Source: Pestalotiopsis fici W106-1 (lineage: Eukaryota > Ascomycota > Sordariomycetes > Amphisphaeriales > Sporocadaceae). From it: DNA of 64,000 bases. The notes beneath the pieces are model-generated. The model was not told the origin of the DNA. It worked only from the letters and a program-made list of their open reading frames with translations, and did not search any database. Below are positions 22,912 to 33,799 of the stretch, in pieces; position 1 is the first letter of the stretch; the number at the start of each line of letters is the position of its first letter. The position numbers and the translations under genes are program-made. The stretch lies in the NCBI RefSeq assembly GCF_000516985.1, contig NW_006917091.1, forward strand, positions 740,285-804,284, given 5' to 3'.

Positions 22912-23555
22912 GAGCCTTCCCGTGCACCCGTGCAATTCAAAGAAGGGTACAATCTGGCAATCCTGTGTAAAAGTAAATATTCCTTGTGAAGGGAAAGACT
23001 ATGTCGGGGAGAGTGTCGGCGGTAAGCGGTATTTACCCCTCATCGAAGCCGTACCCTTCATAAGTTTGTGTATCACAGTGTGAACTTCGTTTGTATGGCA
23101 GTATAGTATCCGATCCTGACTAGGTTAGCCAACTCATCAGGTCCGCCTGGAAAGACTCCTGCTTGCATGAACAATTTAGATTGGTCCAGTGGAATAAATT
23201 TTATCGTGTCTAAGTCAGAATCTTCCTCGTATTGACTCAGGCTTTTTACTCATAAGCAGCTATGAAGATGGTCTACAATAGATCCTAGATCGTTTAGTGA
23301 TGAATTCGATATTATTGCTCCGAATCATGAATGTGCTTTAGTAAGCGGGCTTTCCATTTTCTCAGCTATCTGCCCCTTTTTCCTACTTTGCATTTAAATT
23401 CCACACCTTCGGCAGATCGGCAGATTGATAGGCTATCAAGGCTCATACACTGTTGCAACGGGCCATGATATGCAATCTAAGATAGTACAGGGATCAATCC
23501 CTTGATATACAGAAGAATCCGTGCATCATAATAATGGATGCGAATCCATCTGGCA
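22912..23555. other. Upstream region of the SesA-NACHT gene
   Basis: No coding sequence recognised. It must hold the promoter and leader of the NLR gene starting at 22911. Base composition is unremarkable. Confidence 0.45.
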
Positions 23556-24146
23556 TTACACCCAGATAGACTTTGTGCCGTTCTGCCTGTCTGCGTTCAA
23601 TTTAGGGCGCAGGTGAATGACCGTGAGTGACAGTCTGCCGCTAATATCATTCCCCAAGTTGAACGTGTTGTGACCTCCGATGGGGGTATTCTGCTGGTCA
23701 AATCCGCCACTCTGAACAATATGATGGTTGGAAGCGGAATCCAATTCCGGGTGTTTTCATGAAGGGTCGGCTTCGTCGATTGATCTCAGCACCGCATCAA
23801 TAACTTCGGTTGACGTGTGCAGATCCATACCGCCGTGTAGACAAACATCTTTCAATCTTTCTAATACTGTTTTCAAACGATCTTCGATTCGATTTTATTT
23901 CTTGTGATCTAGTGCTTCCAGATACCAGACACGGACCTCACCCAAGCTATTCTGGTTTCGAGTTTGCTTGATTTTGTTTTCGAGCTTAATGCGGGCCGTC
24001 TCCAATGTCTTTTCGACCGTTTGGGCACGATTCGTGACTTCGCTGAATACATGTGGAATGTCGCTGACCGTGCCAATAGTGTCGTTGGTGGCAATGATGG
24101 CAGCGACATTTGCCAGTATTGGATCGATAGCAGAAGGATCCGCCAT
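23556..24146 (-). pseudogene. Relic of a SesA-type NLR N-terminus, or of a small motif-bearing partner, with two in-frame stops
   Basis: One continuous minus-strand frame starts MADPSAIDPILANVAA at 24146 and resembles the SesA region of the intact NLR downstream (helical, with VF..V..R....KTLE). It is interrupted by TAA at 23895-23897 and TGA at 23757-23759, then reads on in the same frame through GGFDQQNTPIGGHNTFN to a TAA at 23556. That motif matches GGHGQQNTPLGGYNTFN of the intact gene at most positions. No NACHT sequence follows. Both internal stops are one C-to-T change away from Gln (CAA) and Arg (CGA). It is either a truncated tandem duplicate of the NLR or a dead gene for a SesA-plus-motif protein. 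Confidence 0.65.
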
Positions 24147-25728
24147 ATTTCTCGGTTCGTTCTTTCAGATCTTGGCTCGTTCGTTTGTGACCGAATGACT
24201 TGGAAAAGAATACCAGGAGACGGAGCGGGAATGAAAGACTGTATTACCCCGCTCGCTGTCGATTTATTGACTGCCTGTCAGCCTGGTGTTACACACAAAG
24301 TTCATACCTCATCAGCAAATTATAATTATTGCGCAATATGCGTTGACATGGAAGCTTTGGCAAAACGAAAGAAGAGAAGGGTTATCAATGAGTCTCAAGA
24401 ATAGACTGAAGTACGCATTTTCGTGACCTTACTTTACACTGAGTAATAACTCGATTAATTCATGTCTCTAGTATAACTGGACTTTCGCAATATACCTCAT
24501 CTCCCATAATGGAATACTATCGTTGACGACCTTTACTGTATATGTCGCTGGGGCAAGCTGTACTGTTCCCACTTTTGCAACGCCAGGGGGTCCCATCCAC
24601 AATACCACTAAGGTTACCTGATTAGTACTACAGTACCTATGTAGTATGAATATGGTCGTGAGTATAGGGAAACTAGCCCTTTGGTAAATGAAAGTACCGC
24701 CATTTTCACCACAATTCTGGAAAGAGTTCATGATGCAAGGTTCAATTGTTGTGTTGGTCAATGAACACTGGTTGCCCTATAGAGCGTTGAAAAGATCATC
24801 ATGACTCAACCACGTACCCTTGCGAATAATTGTCCTATCCAGCCAAAAGAGCCGCCGATCAAGAAGAAATTGTGTCAGGATCATTACTTGCTCGAATCGC
24901 GCATAAAACGGCACACAGAATAATCACGTCAATAACAACATTTTGAGGCTGAGCAAATGGCTCTCGGCGAAACACAGTCAGAGTTGACGGAGCGACGCAG
25001 AGCATTAAGCTCACATTAGCTTTGCACCATACCTACATCCATACCGACGCAGTGGACTGCACTTCAGTATTGTGAATCAAGTCACTCCGTTGCATCAATG
25101 GAAGGAGAGTTTCCCAAATCCAGATAAGCTTTACCTGCCTCGCTGGCTTCTATCGGGGTTGATAAACCCGAAAGCGATGACCGAGTGCGTATCATATTGG
25201 AAGAAATGGATAAAGGTGCAAGCAAATGCGTAAGGTATAAGTATTAATATGCTTGTAGTCAAAGCAAGACACGAGCAACTTGAGACATGCCATCGTCGGC
25301 CGATCGTAAGTGGGCTCGTGTCAATAATAAATAATGGTTTCAAACCCAGTCTGCGGAAATTTTCTATCATGTTCCGGGCTTTCCCCATTCCTGTTTCCAT
25401 TACCGGCCCGACAATTAGGATACGGGTCGATTTCTTCGAAAACAAGTGTGAAGCATTCTATTCATGATTAGTGATTTACATTTAAGAAAAGACTTTGCCT
25501 TTGCCTGAATGATCACTTCATGAATGTTGCTGCCTGTTTGCCCGCTCAGAATTTGCCATAACAATTCATAGCACCCAAGACAAGGATTCATTTAGAGTCA
25601 AGCTTGAAGGTAAGGTCGAAAGATTGATGTGCAATTAGGGGTATATTCGTACCTCGAGGATACTGATCATCAGCACAACGCCGTCTCATACTAGAATAGT
25701 GTAATTCAAAGTGTCCCTGTTGCTTAAC
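24147..25728. other. Intergenic region, no convincing gene
   Basis: Several frames of 60-146 codons overlap each other on both strands without recognisable domains. A minus-strand frame at 24468-24761 has a beta-rich tail but no family resemblance that I can name. Confidence 0.4.
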
Positions 25729-26760
25729 TCATTCTTTGCCCTCGAAAACCAGCTTCCTAACCAACTTGTACAAGTGATAAACCGGCGGGCGTCCCTCGTC
25801 ATCTTCAAAACGGTCCTCTGCAGCGTCGAGCAAGCTCATACGCAGACCCGGCGGCACGTCTTCGGCGCCCGTCTCCCACTCGATCAGTTCCGACATTCCG
25901 GCAATCAGCATGTAGCCCGTCATCTCTCGAAGCGTCAAGTTCCTAGATGCTAGTTTCCTCTCAACCTGTGGGTCATCATCAACTGCAATGCTGGTCGTGT
26001 TTGTCCACTTCTTGCGCTTTGCCTGAGCAGATACCTGAGCCCAGAAAAACCAGGTGCCGTGACGAAGAACGCACTCTTCAAATACTGTAAGCCGCTCGGA
26101 GAAACTTGGGTCTGCTTGAACATCGGGGCGGTCTTGTACGTGGCCAGCCCCGGCGGCTGTAATGGTAACGTACAGCGCCGCTAGATCTTCGACCGGTAGC
26201 GACTTGATGTATTCAATCTGGGCGCTGCGCGCAGGTGTGTTGGTGAATGGATTGCGAGTGCGCATGGAGGCGGGTAGTCGCGCCATATGGCCCCAAAATC
26301 CGCTGCTGACCAAGGTGTAATCGTACTCGGGTAAGGCGTCTGGCATGCTGGCAGCTACATCGGCGATGGCGTCACAGTGTCGCAAGGACCGCTCCAGCAA
26401 AGCAATGAAGCGCTTCTGTTGTACAGTCGTCAGGGGCTGAAGGCCCGGGGGAGAGGTGATGTCGATGTAACCACTGCTAATGATGTCGGCGATGCGGCGC
26501 TCGCGCAATTCCAGTTCGCACACCCAAGGGAATGTATCGGGTGCGCAAACCTCGCGATACACGTCGCTGGATGAGAGAAAGTTGCGCTTGGTGGTAAGCG
26601 CCGAAATACCTTCCACTTTTGCCTTGCAGATCGAGTGCTCGTAAGAACGAACCAGGGAGTGGTTGGACTTGTTGGTGATCATAAAGCTGAGCAAGGTTGC
26701 CATGTCCATGTGCTTAACAAGATTGAGAACCAGCTCGGCTGGGAGCAGTGAGAGATCCAT
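25729..26760 (-). CDS. F-box-like protein of unknown target
   Basis: Single exon, 343 aa. The start was placed at 26760 (MDLSLLPAELVLNLVKHMDM) because the longer frame adds only 23 non-conserved residues. The first 45 residues fit an F-box (LLPAELVLNLVKHMDMATLLSFMITNK), the Skp1-binding part of SCF ubiquitin ligases. The remaining 300 residues are helical, with no recognisable leucine-rich or WD repeats. Fungi have many such lineage-specific F-box-like proteins. Its proximity to the NLR island may be coincidental. No intron was needed. Confidence 0.65.
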   Translation of the reverse strand: MDLSLLPAELVLNLVKHMDMATLLSFMITNKSNHSLVRSYEHSICKAKVEGISALTTKRNFLSSSDVYREVCAPDTFPWVCELELRERRIADIISSGYIDITSPPGLQPLTTVQQKRFIALLERSLRHCDAIADVAASMPDALPEYDYTLVSSGFWGHMARLPASMRTRNPFTNTPARSAQIEYIKSLPVEDLAALYVTITAAGAGHVQDRPDVQADPSFSERLTVFEECVLRHGTWFFWAQVSAQAKRKKWTNTTSIAVDDDPQVERKLASRNLTLREMTGYMLIAGMSELIEWETGAEDVPPGLRMSLLDAAEDRFEDDEGRPPVYHLYKLVRKLVFEGKE

Positions 26761-27976
26761 ACTTGGCAATAATGTATGAATGATGAGCAATAAATAAATG
26801 GCGAATGTCTGTCTGCAAGAAGAATGCACCGTCGTATTTAAAGGTCCAACATAGAAATGCCTTTGTAGAAGTGGTGTTTTTTGTGAACCTTGATGGGCTG
26901 CGTTTGGTTTTTTGCGGGAGAGTCGTGGCCATCAAGGTTGAGTGAATGGTCGACTAGCCCAGTGACGCAAGCGAAGTCGGTTCTTTCCTTTGTTTGCATA
27001 GGTATTCATGGGACGAAGTCGCATCTCATCAGTCTTCAAGCAAATCGTTCTTGCAACAGACACTTTGTAGTGATTACCAGGTACTGGATTTGTCAGTCCT
27101 ATTAATATGAGTCTAAGCGCAAGGTATCACCAATCTCACCACAGACATGTATTATAGTAGAACGCTTTGGCGGGGTTGTCCACAAGTGGGACCGCGGGGC
27201 AACAAATAATGGCAAGAAACAATGAGAGCAGCCATTGTTTTTTTCACACAATGTTTGTCTCTTGACAATGATCGTGACACGACATGCTTACAAGTTCATA
27301 GGTTTATGAATATCCGGGACCCGACGAGGGTTTGCTGCGCGACATCTTGAGTCTTCGGAATCCTGACAAAGTCTACGTGGAAATTATAGCGCAACACATG
27401 CCAGGTCGATCCAAAGGTGTAATCCTTGAGAGCATTTCCTATGGTTTGTTTTGGCACTGAGCGCCATGTGGTAAATGTTCGCATCTTGATTCTATTTGCA
27501 GAAATGCAACATTCCGTGCCTTCGTTTGTACTGCTGGGGTTGCAGGCCGGAGAAGAAGTTAGGGAGCCAAGTCTTGGTCCCTGTCGTACGTCTTGCTGGT
27601 TCCCCAAAGACATATATGTCAAGTCCACTCAAGCAGTTGACTAGTGATATACCAGGTAAACCTCAGGTCGTGTCGTAGCAGTGATGCGACGTCGCCATAG
27701 ATTAGGCTTGGCTAAATGCCAAGCGCGTGAGTTCGAGGTTCGCTGAGAGTTTGTAGTTGATTATCTTGCGCAGGTCACCTGTCGCGAAAGATGATAACTC
27801 GGGTCGACCAAGTGTGGTGGCTGTCGCTTCGCCCCATAGCGCCACTGTAGGCGCTTATCCCTCAGACCTCTAATAAATTTTTTCTGATTCCTCCCCCAAC
27901 GCCGGAAATGCAAATTAATCAAGAGCTCATTATTCTTTGTCGGCCGTAACTCGTGAGGCGACTGGGAAATGCTCGC
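26761..27976. other. Intergenic region, no gene seen
   Basis: Contains only short overlapping frames. A tRNA-like B-box sequence near 27730 lacks a matching acceptor stem. No repeats noted. Confidence 0.5.
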
Positions 27977-28558
27977 TCAAAGGTGCATGCCGCCCTCGTC
28001 GTCGTCGTCTTGCATCTCGGGCAATCGTTCTTGTAGTCGACGAAGAAGCTCCTCATCACCGAGTCCCCGTATTGTGCCGGTCGTAAAAGTGCCGTCGGTC
28101 CAGGCAGAGTGCTGTCCGTTCTCGGCCGCCGAGGACGTCTGGCCGTTGACGCCGTTTGTGCCATTCACCGTGGCGTGTGCCTGTGCTTCTTCGCTCCCTT
28201 GTGTATCAGAACCCTCCTTCTTGTCATCATCAGTCTTGCCCTTGAACTCGTTCCAGCTGAGGCCCCGATCCTCGACTTCGGCGCGTATGAGCTCTATCCG
28301 GTGCTGCATGCGCTCAATGACGGCCTCGTTCTCCTTGATGGCGTCTATGCAGTCCTGGTCGGGTTCATTGGGGGCGGCGCTCGAGTCCAAAGCGGAAGCG
28401 GTGCCATCGGCAAAGGGCTTGAGCTCCTCGTTGGAGTAATCGAGGTGGGCGATGGAGTTGCGCAGCTCCAGGACCTTGAGCGCAAGGCTGCTGGCGGGGA
28501 GCTCCTTGAGCGCCTCAGCGAAGCGCGCGGGGTCTATGGGGGCAGCTTCTGACGACAT
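27977..28558 (-). CDS. Conserved small acidic hypothetical protein
   Basis: Single exon, 193 aa from the ATG at 28558 (MSSEAAPIDPARFAEAL). The longer frame to 28609 reads into the TG microsatellite as Thr-His repeats and is not preferred. The N-terminal half is helical (LKELPASSLALKVLELRNSI, then NEELKPF and ENEAVIERMQHRIELIRAEV), probably coiled coil. The middle is Ser/Asn/Gly-rich and disordered. The end has a second helix (LGDEELLRRLQERL) and an acidic DDDDEGGMHL tail. It has the look of a conserved filamentous-fungal family, but I cannot name it. No signal peptide or membrane segment. Confidence 0.7.
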   Translation of the reverse strand: MSSEAAPIDPARFAEALKELPASSLALKVLELRNSIAHLDYSNEELKPFADGTASALDSSAAPNEPDQDCIDAIKENEAVIERMQHRIELIRAEVEDRGLSWNEFKGKTDDDKKEGSDTQGSEEAQAHATVNGTNGVNGQTSSAAENGQHSAWTDGTFTTGTIRGLGDEELLRRLQERLPEMQDDDDEGGMHL

Positions 28559-28572
28559 GGCGAGAGGATGTC

Positions 28573-28593
28573 TGTGTGTGTGTGTGTGTGTGT
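28573..28593. repeat. (TG)10 microsatellite in a 5' leader
   Basis: About ten TG/CA units lie 15 bp upstream of the start codon at 28558, so they are probably part of the 5' UTR of that gene. Length variation between strains is likely. Confidence 0.9.
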
Positions 28594-29755
28594 ACGAAAT
28601 TGATGTCACGAAGAAAAGTAGAAGAAACGTTGAGCTTGAGGCGTTGCTGGTTAGGAAGAAAATGGTGCTGGTTCCGTAGCTTCTTGTCTAGGGCACGAAA
28701 TGGGGAGCTGCTTGTTTGCCGGTTGCGCCTGCGTCATGCAGAGAGCTGCCTGCCACTTTTTAATGCTTGTCGTGAAGGTACGTACTTGCTTACCTAAGTG
28801 CTATGCGCATTAATATCACAACTCCTCTTATAACATCCATTCTATAATATTTGGCAAGTTCCAGCACATAATTGATACTAGATAACCAATTTTGATTTCT
28901 GAAATAATTCCAAATGCCTCCTGCACCTCGGGAACAACGGGCTCTAATCATGTCAGATTGAACTAACATGGAATATCTCAACTGATCACCCTGGTTTCTT
29001 TACCCCACAAGTCCAGTACCCGTATAAGTTATAACCTAGTACGCCAACCAACTCTACGTCCTGACCTTGCAAGTTACCTATGGAGATCTAACCTACGCGG
29101 TAACTAAATCACTCTTGCCACAAAATATGACTTCAACCTCGTATCAAGGTTGGCTGGTGAGGAGCTTGACGGCTTCACCTTGCTGTCCCGCATCTGGCTC
29201 AGCACCGATGTCTCCGCGATTGATGTGTCATTGTGTCCCGTCCTTTTCTCGTTTCGAAGTACAACTGCCAGCCACCTTTCATAGCTCTCAAGTGGCTTTG
29301 TGTGGACAGGTGTTCATATGTAACATAAAAACTTTGGTTTATTTATCAACAATCATGTTTCCGTGTGGTCCGTTGCTCAGCCCTGTCTGTTTTCGAAAGC
29401 GGCGATTGCATAACAAAGTTTCTCCAGTGCCAAGATTACAAGGCTGGAGGCTGTTGTTCCAGCCCCCCGGTCCGTCTGAGTAGCCGCTTTCCATCTGTAC
29501 GTGAATCTCAAGGCAATCGGCGTAATTTGAGAATTTCGGTTTCTTCCAACAAAAATTGCACGACTTTAGGTGCGTAACTGAACAAAAGGACATCGCCATG
29601 TGCCCCAAAGTGAACACCTTTCGTAATTAAAGCGGCTGGTCTCTTAGTAGTATTTAGAGCGCTCGCTCGCTTCAGATTGGGAGAGAAAAACCTCTCTCAT
29701 TTGTCCTTCATTTTATTTTCTCCCAGAGGCACATCAGACTTGCTCGTTAAGAAAC
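28594..29755. other. Intergenic region between divergent genes
   Basis: Shared upstream region of the minus-strand gene at 28558 and the plus-strand BTB gene at 29756. No conserved coding sequence. A T-rich stretch with TTTTATTTTCTCCC lies just before the BTB start. Confidence 0.45.
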
Positions 29756-30882
29756 ATGCGAATAAATCTCCCAGACATCTTGTTGGTTCCAAAACCTGCA
29801 GATTTGACCTCAAGCTTCTCCCCTGACGGCATCTGCCCCGAGGGAGACATTGTGCTAGAGGTCGGGCATGAGAAGGAGCCGTTGAGAGTAGAATCTGACT
29901 TCCTCACGTACACATCGGGACCCTTCAAGGACATACTTGATAGCATAGGCTATCATAAACGGCCGCCTCGTTGCGCAGATGAACCACTTTCGACGCCCAC
30001 TGTGTGGTTAGAAGATGATGATTTCAATGCATTGTACACCATCTGCTGCGTTCTTCATCATCAACCCGACTTGCTGCCACCGTTTCTCGTGCCGGAACAG
30101 ATACTGCAGGTTGCCTTGGTGGCAACAAAGTACGACTGGTCCAAGGCGCTGACGTTTGCCCGGGCGTACTGGCTCAATCCTGCCGAGAAGCCCAGCTTTA
30201 TCGACGCGGCATACCTCTTTGCAGCCACAGCTGCCTTTGGAGACGAAGACCTCTTCAGATACCACAGCTTACAAATCATTCTTGGGTATATCGAGCCATA
30301 CACGGAGTTGCGAAAGTATAGGAGCATCTGCCAAGTTCTGCCCGTAAAGATCTTCAGTAAGCCCCTTTCCCCCCGGATGGAGGATGAAATCGTCAATAAA
30401 ATGTTGCAGGTACTGATCAAGACCTACGTGTAGATATGCTGGAATGGAAAAGAATCCGTTTACGGATCGAACTGTCAAAGCTCATGTTTCAGGGAGCATT
30501 TGCTCTAGTGGCGTGCAACTGGGACTCGAGGCGACGGGACAGGTTTTTCCATCTCCATCAGGCAAAGTACAACCCATTCAAGATATCTGAAGTGCCGTTA
30601 TCTCAGGTCATGGATGACATGCGTATGGCGTCGTATGAAGAAACGGGCAGACCAGAGCACAATGCATCGTGCGGCGACCACAATCTCCATGCTGCCGAGT
30701 TCGCGAATCGACTGGCACAATTGCAATGGGACTCCTGTATCGATATGGCCGTCATAAACTCAGATGCAGACGCAGACGACGTTGAAGACGTTTCCAGCGA
30801 CAAGGATGATTGCATTTCGATTCATCTAGACGCGGAGGGGGCAAGTTCAGGTGAGCAAGAGACGATAGTTGATGGGCAGTAA
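29756..30882 (+). CDS. BTB/POZ-domain protein (2 exons)
   Basis: Exons 29756-30356 and 30434-30882 total 1050 nt, 349 aa. The 77-bp intron runs from GTAAGC to GTGTAG and contains a CTGAT branch-like site. Without splicing, the first frame stops at 30431-30433; splicing joins VKIF to NMLEWKRIRLRI. The N-terminal half shows a BTB core (GDIVLEVG...LRVESDFLTYTSGPFKDIL, then LEDDDFNALYTICCVLH). The C-terminal half has the CNW..RRR...HLHQAKYNPFK segment that I recall from fungal BTB proteins, and a Ser/Asp-rich tail. Such proteins may act as Cul3 adaptors or transcription cofactors; the partner is unknown. Confidence 0.8.
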
Positions 30883-32800
30883 TTGGGGCATTCATGGCTT
30901 TACACTGTTTTTGCTTGATTTAAATCAAGGAGAACAGAATCATGTTTTTTTCTCTCTTCTTTTGTTCTTGTTCCAATTTTTTTTTTTTTTTGAAACCCCC
31001 TGGTGACTTTGCCTAGACAAGTCTCATGATATTGGGAGTTTGATAGGCAAAGTCCCAAGCCTCAATGAATCTAGAATGTGCATAACTTTGGTGGTTTTGG
31101 ACCGGATACCAATAGACAGCAGCAAATTAGAACCCCAACAAGATTGATCAAAGTTAATGACTCGACTCTCCTCGAGGTCATTGATATCTTCTTGCACAGC
31201 CATCAAGGTAGAAAGCCGACGTTGAACAAAGCTTTAGTCGGCCCGGAGTGACACGGTAAGCACATTTTGGTTTGAACTCCGAACACCGAAAACGAAACCA
31301 CGCGATACGTTTTCGCTTACGGGAAACAATGAAGAAAGAATTCAAAGTCCTGATTCTTTTTTTCGGTGGGTCCATAGCCGATGGAAGGCTGTGCAATTGA
31401 ACTCAAGAGGCTGTGAGTATAACATGACCTGTTTGAGATCTGAAGAAACAATTCAGACCGTGACAAGAAGCAATGATATGGAAATATCAAGACTGTCACA
31501 CCGGTACTTTTTGCCAGGGAGTGTCCCAATTTTCATTGGACTTTACCACAGCCATGCTGATGACTTGGTGGTGTGAGTCACTGCCAATGTGATAAAACAA
31601 AGTGCATACAATTGGGTTGATGTGAAATTGTACATTTTAGTATGGAGAGGATGTGTTGTGGCTTGGGGGATGCATGCAGCTAGCCAGTCATAATTCCAAA
31701 TGCCGACAGAAGACAACGTTGCGGATGATCCGTCTTATTAAACCAAGTATCGATTGAAGTGGACATGATTACAAAATATTGGATTCCACGTGGCGTCTTC
31801 CATGACTACTGCCGCGTGCTACAAAGGTTAAAAGAGAAGCAAGGAGAAGTAAAGAACAATAAGCAAGGCAGGCAAGCAGGCACCTTGCAAAAGTCCTTGA
31901 CTGCAAAAGGTCCTTGTACTATGACGACCAAAGAAACTATAGAACCCCCATCTCGTAGCGGCAAGGAGAGGGAACTTTGGACATGATTGGCCAATTGGAC
32001 CAGCACGGACCGTGACCAATGTCAACCTGTGAATCTTTTCGGGTAGAAATTTCCGATCACGTTGAAAAGAAAGAAAAACCAAGGTAGTAATGACAATTTT
32101 CTTCATCAACTTTTCATGAATCACGGAGTTCGGATAGGACGACTTGTCGTAGCCTTAATTGGGTGTCAGGCAACCAAAAAAAGGCCTTGCTGGCTCCTCT
32201 CGACCATGCCTATCATAGCCCCCACTAGGACGCTTATAGGCTGGGTAAGATGTTAGGACCCAAGCAACCGGACTGAGTCAACCCCCCCAAACCCCCAAAA
32301 CCAAAAGTGCCCAGCATCCTGATTGGGTATTGTAACTGGGCACGCCGAAGCAGTGTCATGTAGGTGGGACGTTGTGGTCAATATGCATACGTACCATGAA
32401 AGAAAAGTCGTCGTCGCCGTGAATTAGCTACAGCAGGCAACAATAATAGATGCCTGTACCCTGAAACAGTCGGCAGTCTTTAAGAATTATTAAGCGAGTC
32501 TAGCAAGTGTTCAATGAGTATATATATCTTCGTGCCAAGTCTATTCATCTGGTTCCAAAACATTATCTATTCATACCATCCTCTCATATAAACATCTTAC
32601 CTGAACATCAGCACAAGGCTAGAAGTACTGAAACAAGTCAAATTGAAAACACAACACTAAATCTGTTTTCATCCATACATACTACTTACACAAAGTCTTC
32701 TACGACTGAAACAACAACAATAACAACAACATCGGCAAACCATCACCCCAAACATAACAATCAAACACACAGGACAGACAACATCACCAAAAGATCAAAA
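30883..32800. other. Intergenic region, no gene seen
   Basis: Poly-T tract at 30977-30990. Only short unconserved frames. The right end holds the promoter and leader of the small gene at 32801 (see separate entry). Confidence 0.45.
32515..32800 (+). promoter_or_regulatory. Likely TATA-type promoter and long CA-rich leader
   Basis: GAGTATATATATC at 32516-32528 is a good TATA-like element 275 bp upstream of the ATG at 32801. The following 200 bases are A/C-rich with almost no G on the plus strand (CAACAACAATAACAACAACA at 32715-32735), a composition typical of unstructured leaders of highly or stress-expressed fungal genes. The start context is CAAAAATGTCG. Confidence 0.45.
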
Positions 32801-33046
32801 ATGTCGAGTCCAACACCCTACGCCTCATCCACCTACTCCACCTCGACCACGTACTCAGTAGACGCCATCAAGGCCTCTGCCTCGTCCCAATCAGCAGCAG
32901 CACCGAGCCAGAAGCGCTCCCTCGGCAAAAAGGTCAAGAGCGTCCTGACCAGCATGGGCGAACACCCCACGGCGCGGTACGACCGGAAACACGGTCTCGA
33001 GCCAAAGCCCATGTACGCGCCCGTCATGCCCGTATCCAAGATTTGA
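32801..33046 (+). CDS. Small (81 aa) Ser/Thr-rich hypothetical protein
   Basis: ATG at 32801 after the CA-rich leader. The upstream in-frame extension to 32507 is compositionally leader sequence and is excluded. The protein begins MSSPTPYASSTYSTSTTYSV (Ser/Thr/Tyr-rich), has a basic centre (SQKRSLGKKVKSVLTSMGEH), and ends RYDRKHGLEPKPMYAPVMP. No signal peptide, Cys or membrane segment. The compact conserved-looking C-terminus, optimal codon use and strong leader argue for a real, possibly stress-induced gene. Function unknown. Confidence 0.6.
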   Translation: MSSPTPYASSTYSTSTTYSVDAIKASASSQSAAAPSQKRSLGKKVKSVLTSMGEHPTARYDRKHGLEPKPMYAPVMPVSKI

Positions 33047-33799
33047 TTCGACGACCAAGAAAAAGGAAGAAAGAAAAACAATACCACAAGGGATCTGGGC
33101 AAGGAAATGGAGGGTTATTGCTTGATTCAAGTCATATAAATTGGAACAAGATTGCATGGAGGTCAGAGCATTCAAGGAGTTCAAGGAGTTTAAAGTGAGG
33201 GAGTAGGAAAACCAGAGAAGAGAGGTTGATAGCTTTGGCAACGCCCATTCATAACCTCGTTTCCTGGGGTTTCAAGGTCAAAAACTTGCGAGTCGGTTTG
33301 TTTCCTAGGCTAAAGATTTTTGAATTACATAATTTTTTCAATCCCTCATTAATCGCATCGTCTGTTCCAACGTAGAAATGCTGTTTCATATTCCATGATT
33401 GTGAAAGTTAATCCGATCTAGGCAACAATTCAAGATTCTTCAAAGACTACAAATTACAATAGAGTTCCAAGTAGTGATGAATATAATCAGAAATAATATG
33501 CACCACAAAAAGGTCTCTATATCTAGCTTGTCAACGTAAAATGCATTTCTGTATACACATAGCAACATAAGAGCGCCTAAGATACAGATCCAAACTCCGG
33601 CAGCTCACGCCGGGCCAGATATAATAATGTCATGCCGCCCCATGCCTCTTTCAGTTATCCTCTTCTCTCTTCTTCGATTGAAATCTAGTTGCCACATTCC
33701 GTTATACTTTGCTTTCCATACCACGAAGCTGGTATCGTTCACATTTCCGTGAATTCTTTCGTAGTCAGAAACACCTTTTCGTACCATCCCCAGAGTCGC
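33047..33799. other. Intergenic region between convergent genes
   Basis: 3' flanks of the 81-aa gene and SDH1. AT-rich around 33310-33560. No coding sequence seen. Confidence 0.5.

Noticed and set aside
24468..24761. 97-codon minus-strand frame with a beta-rich tail
   Set aside because: Short, no signal peptide, no homologue that I recognise. Could be a small secreted protein only if an intron were shown.
27700..27760. Possible tRNA (GGCTAAATGCC and a GTTCGAGGTTCG-like B box)
   Set aside because: The parts are wrongly spaced and no acceptor stem pairs around them.
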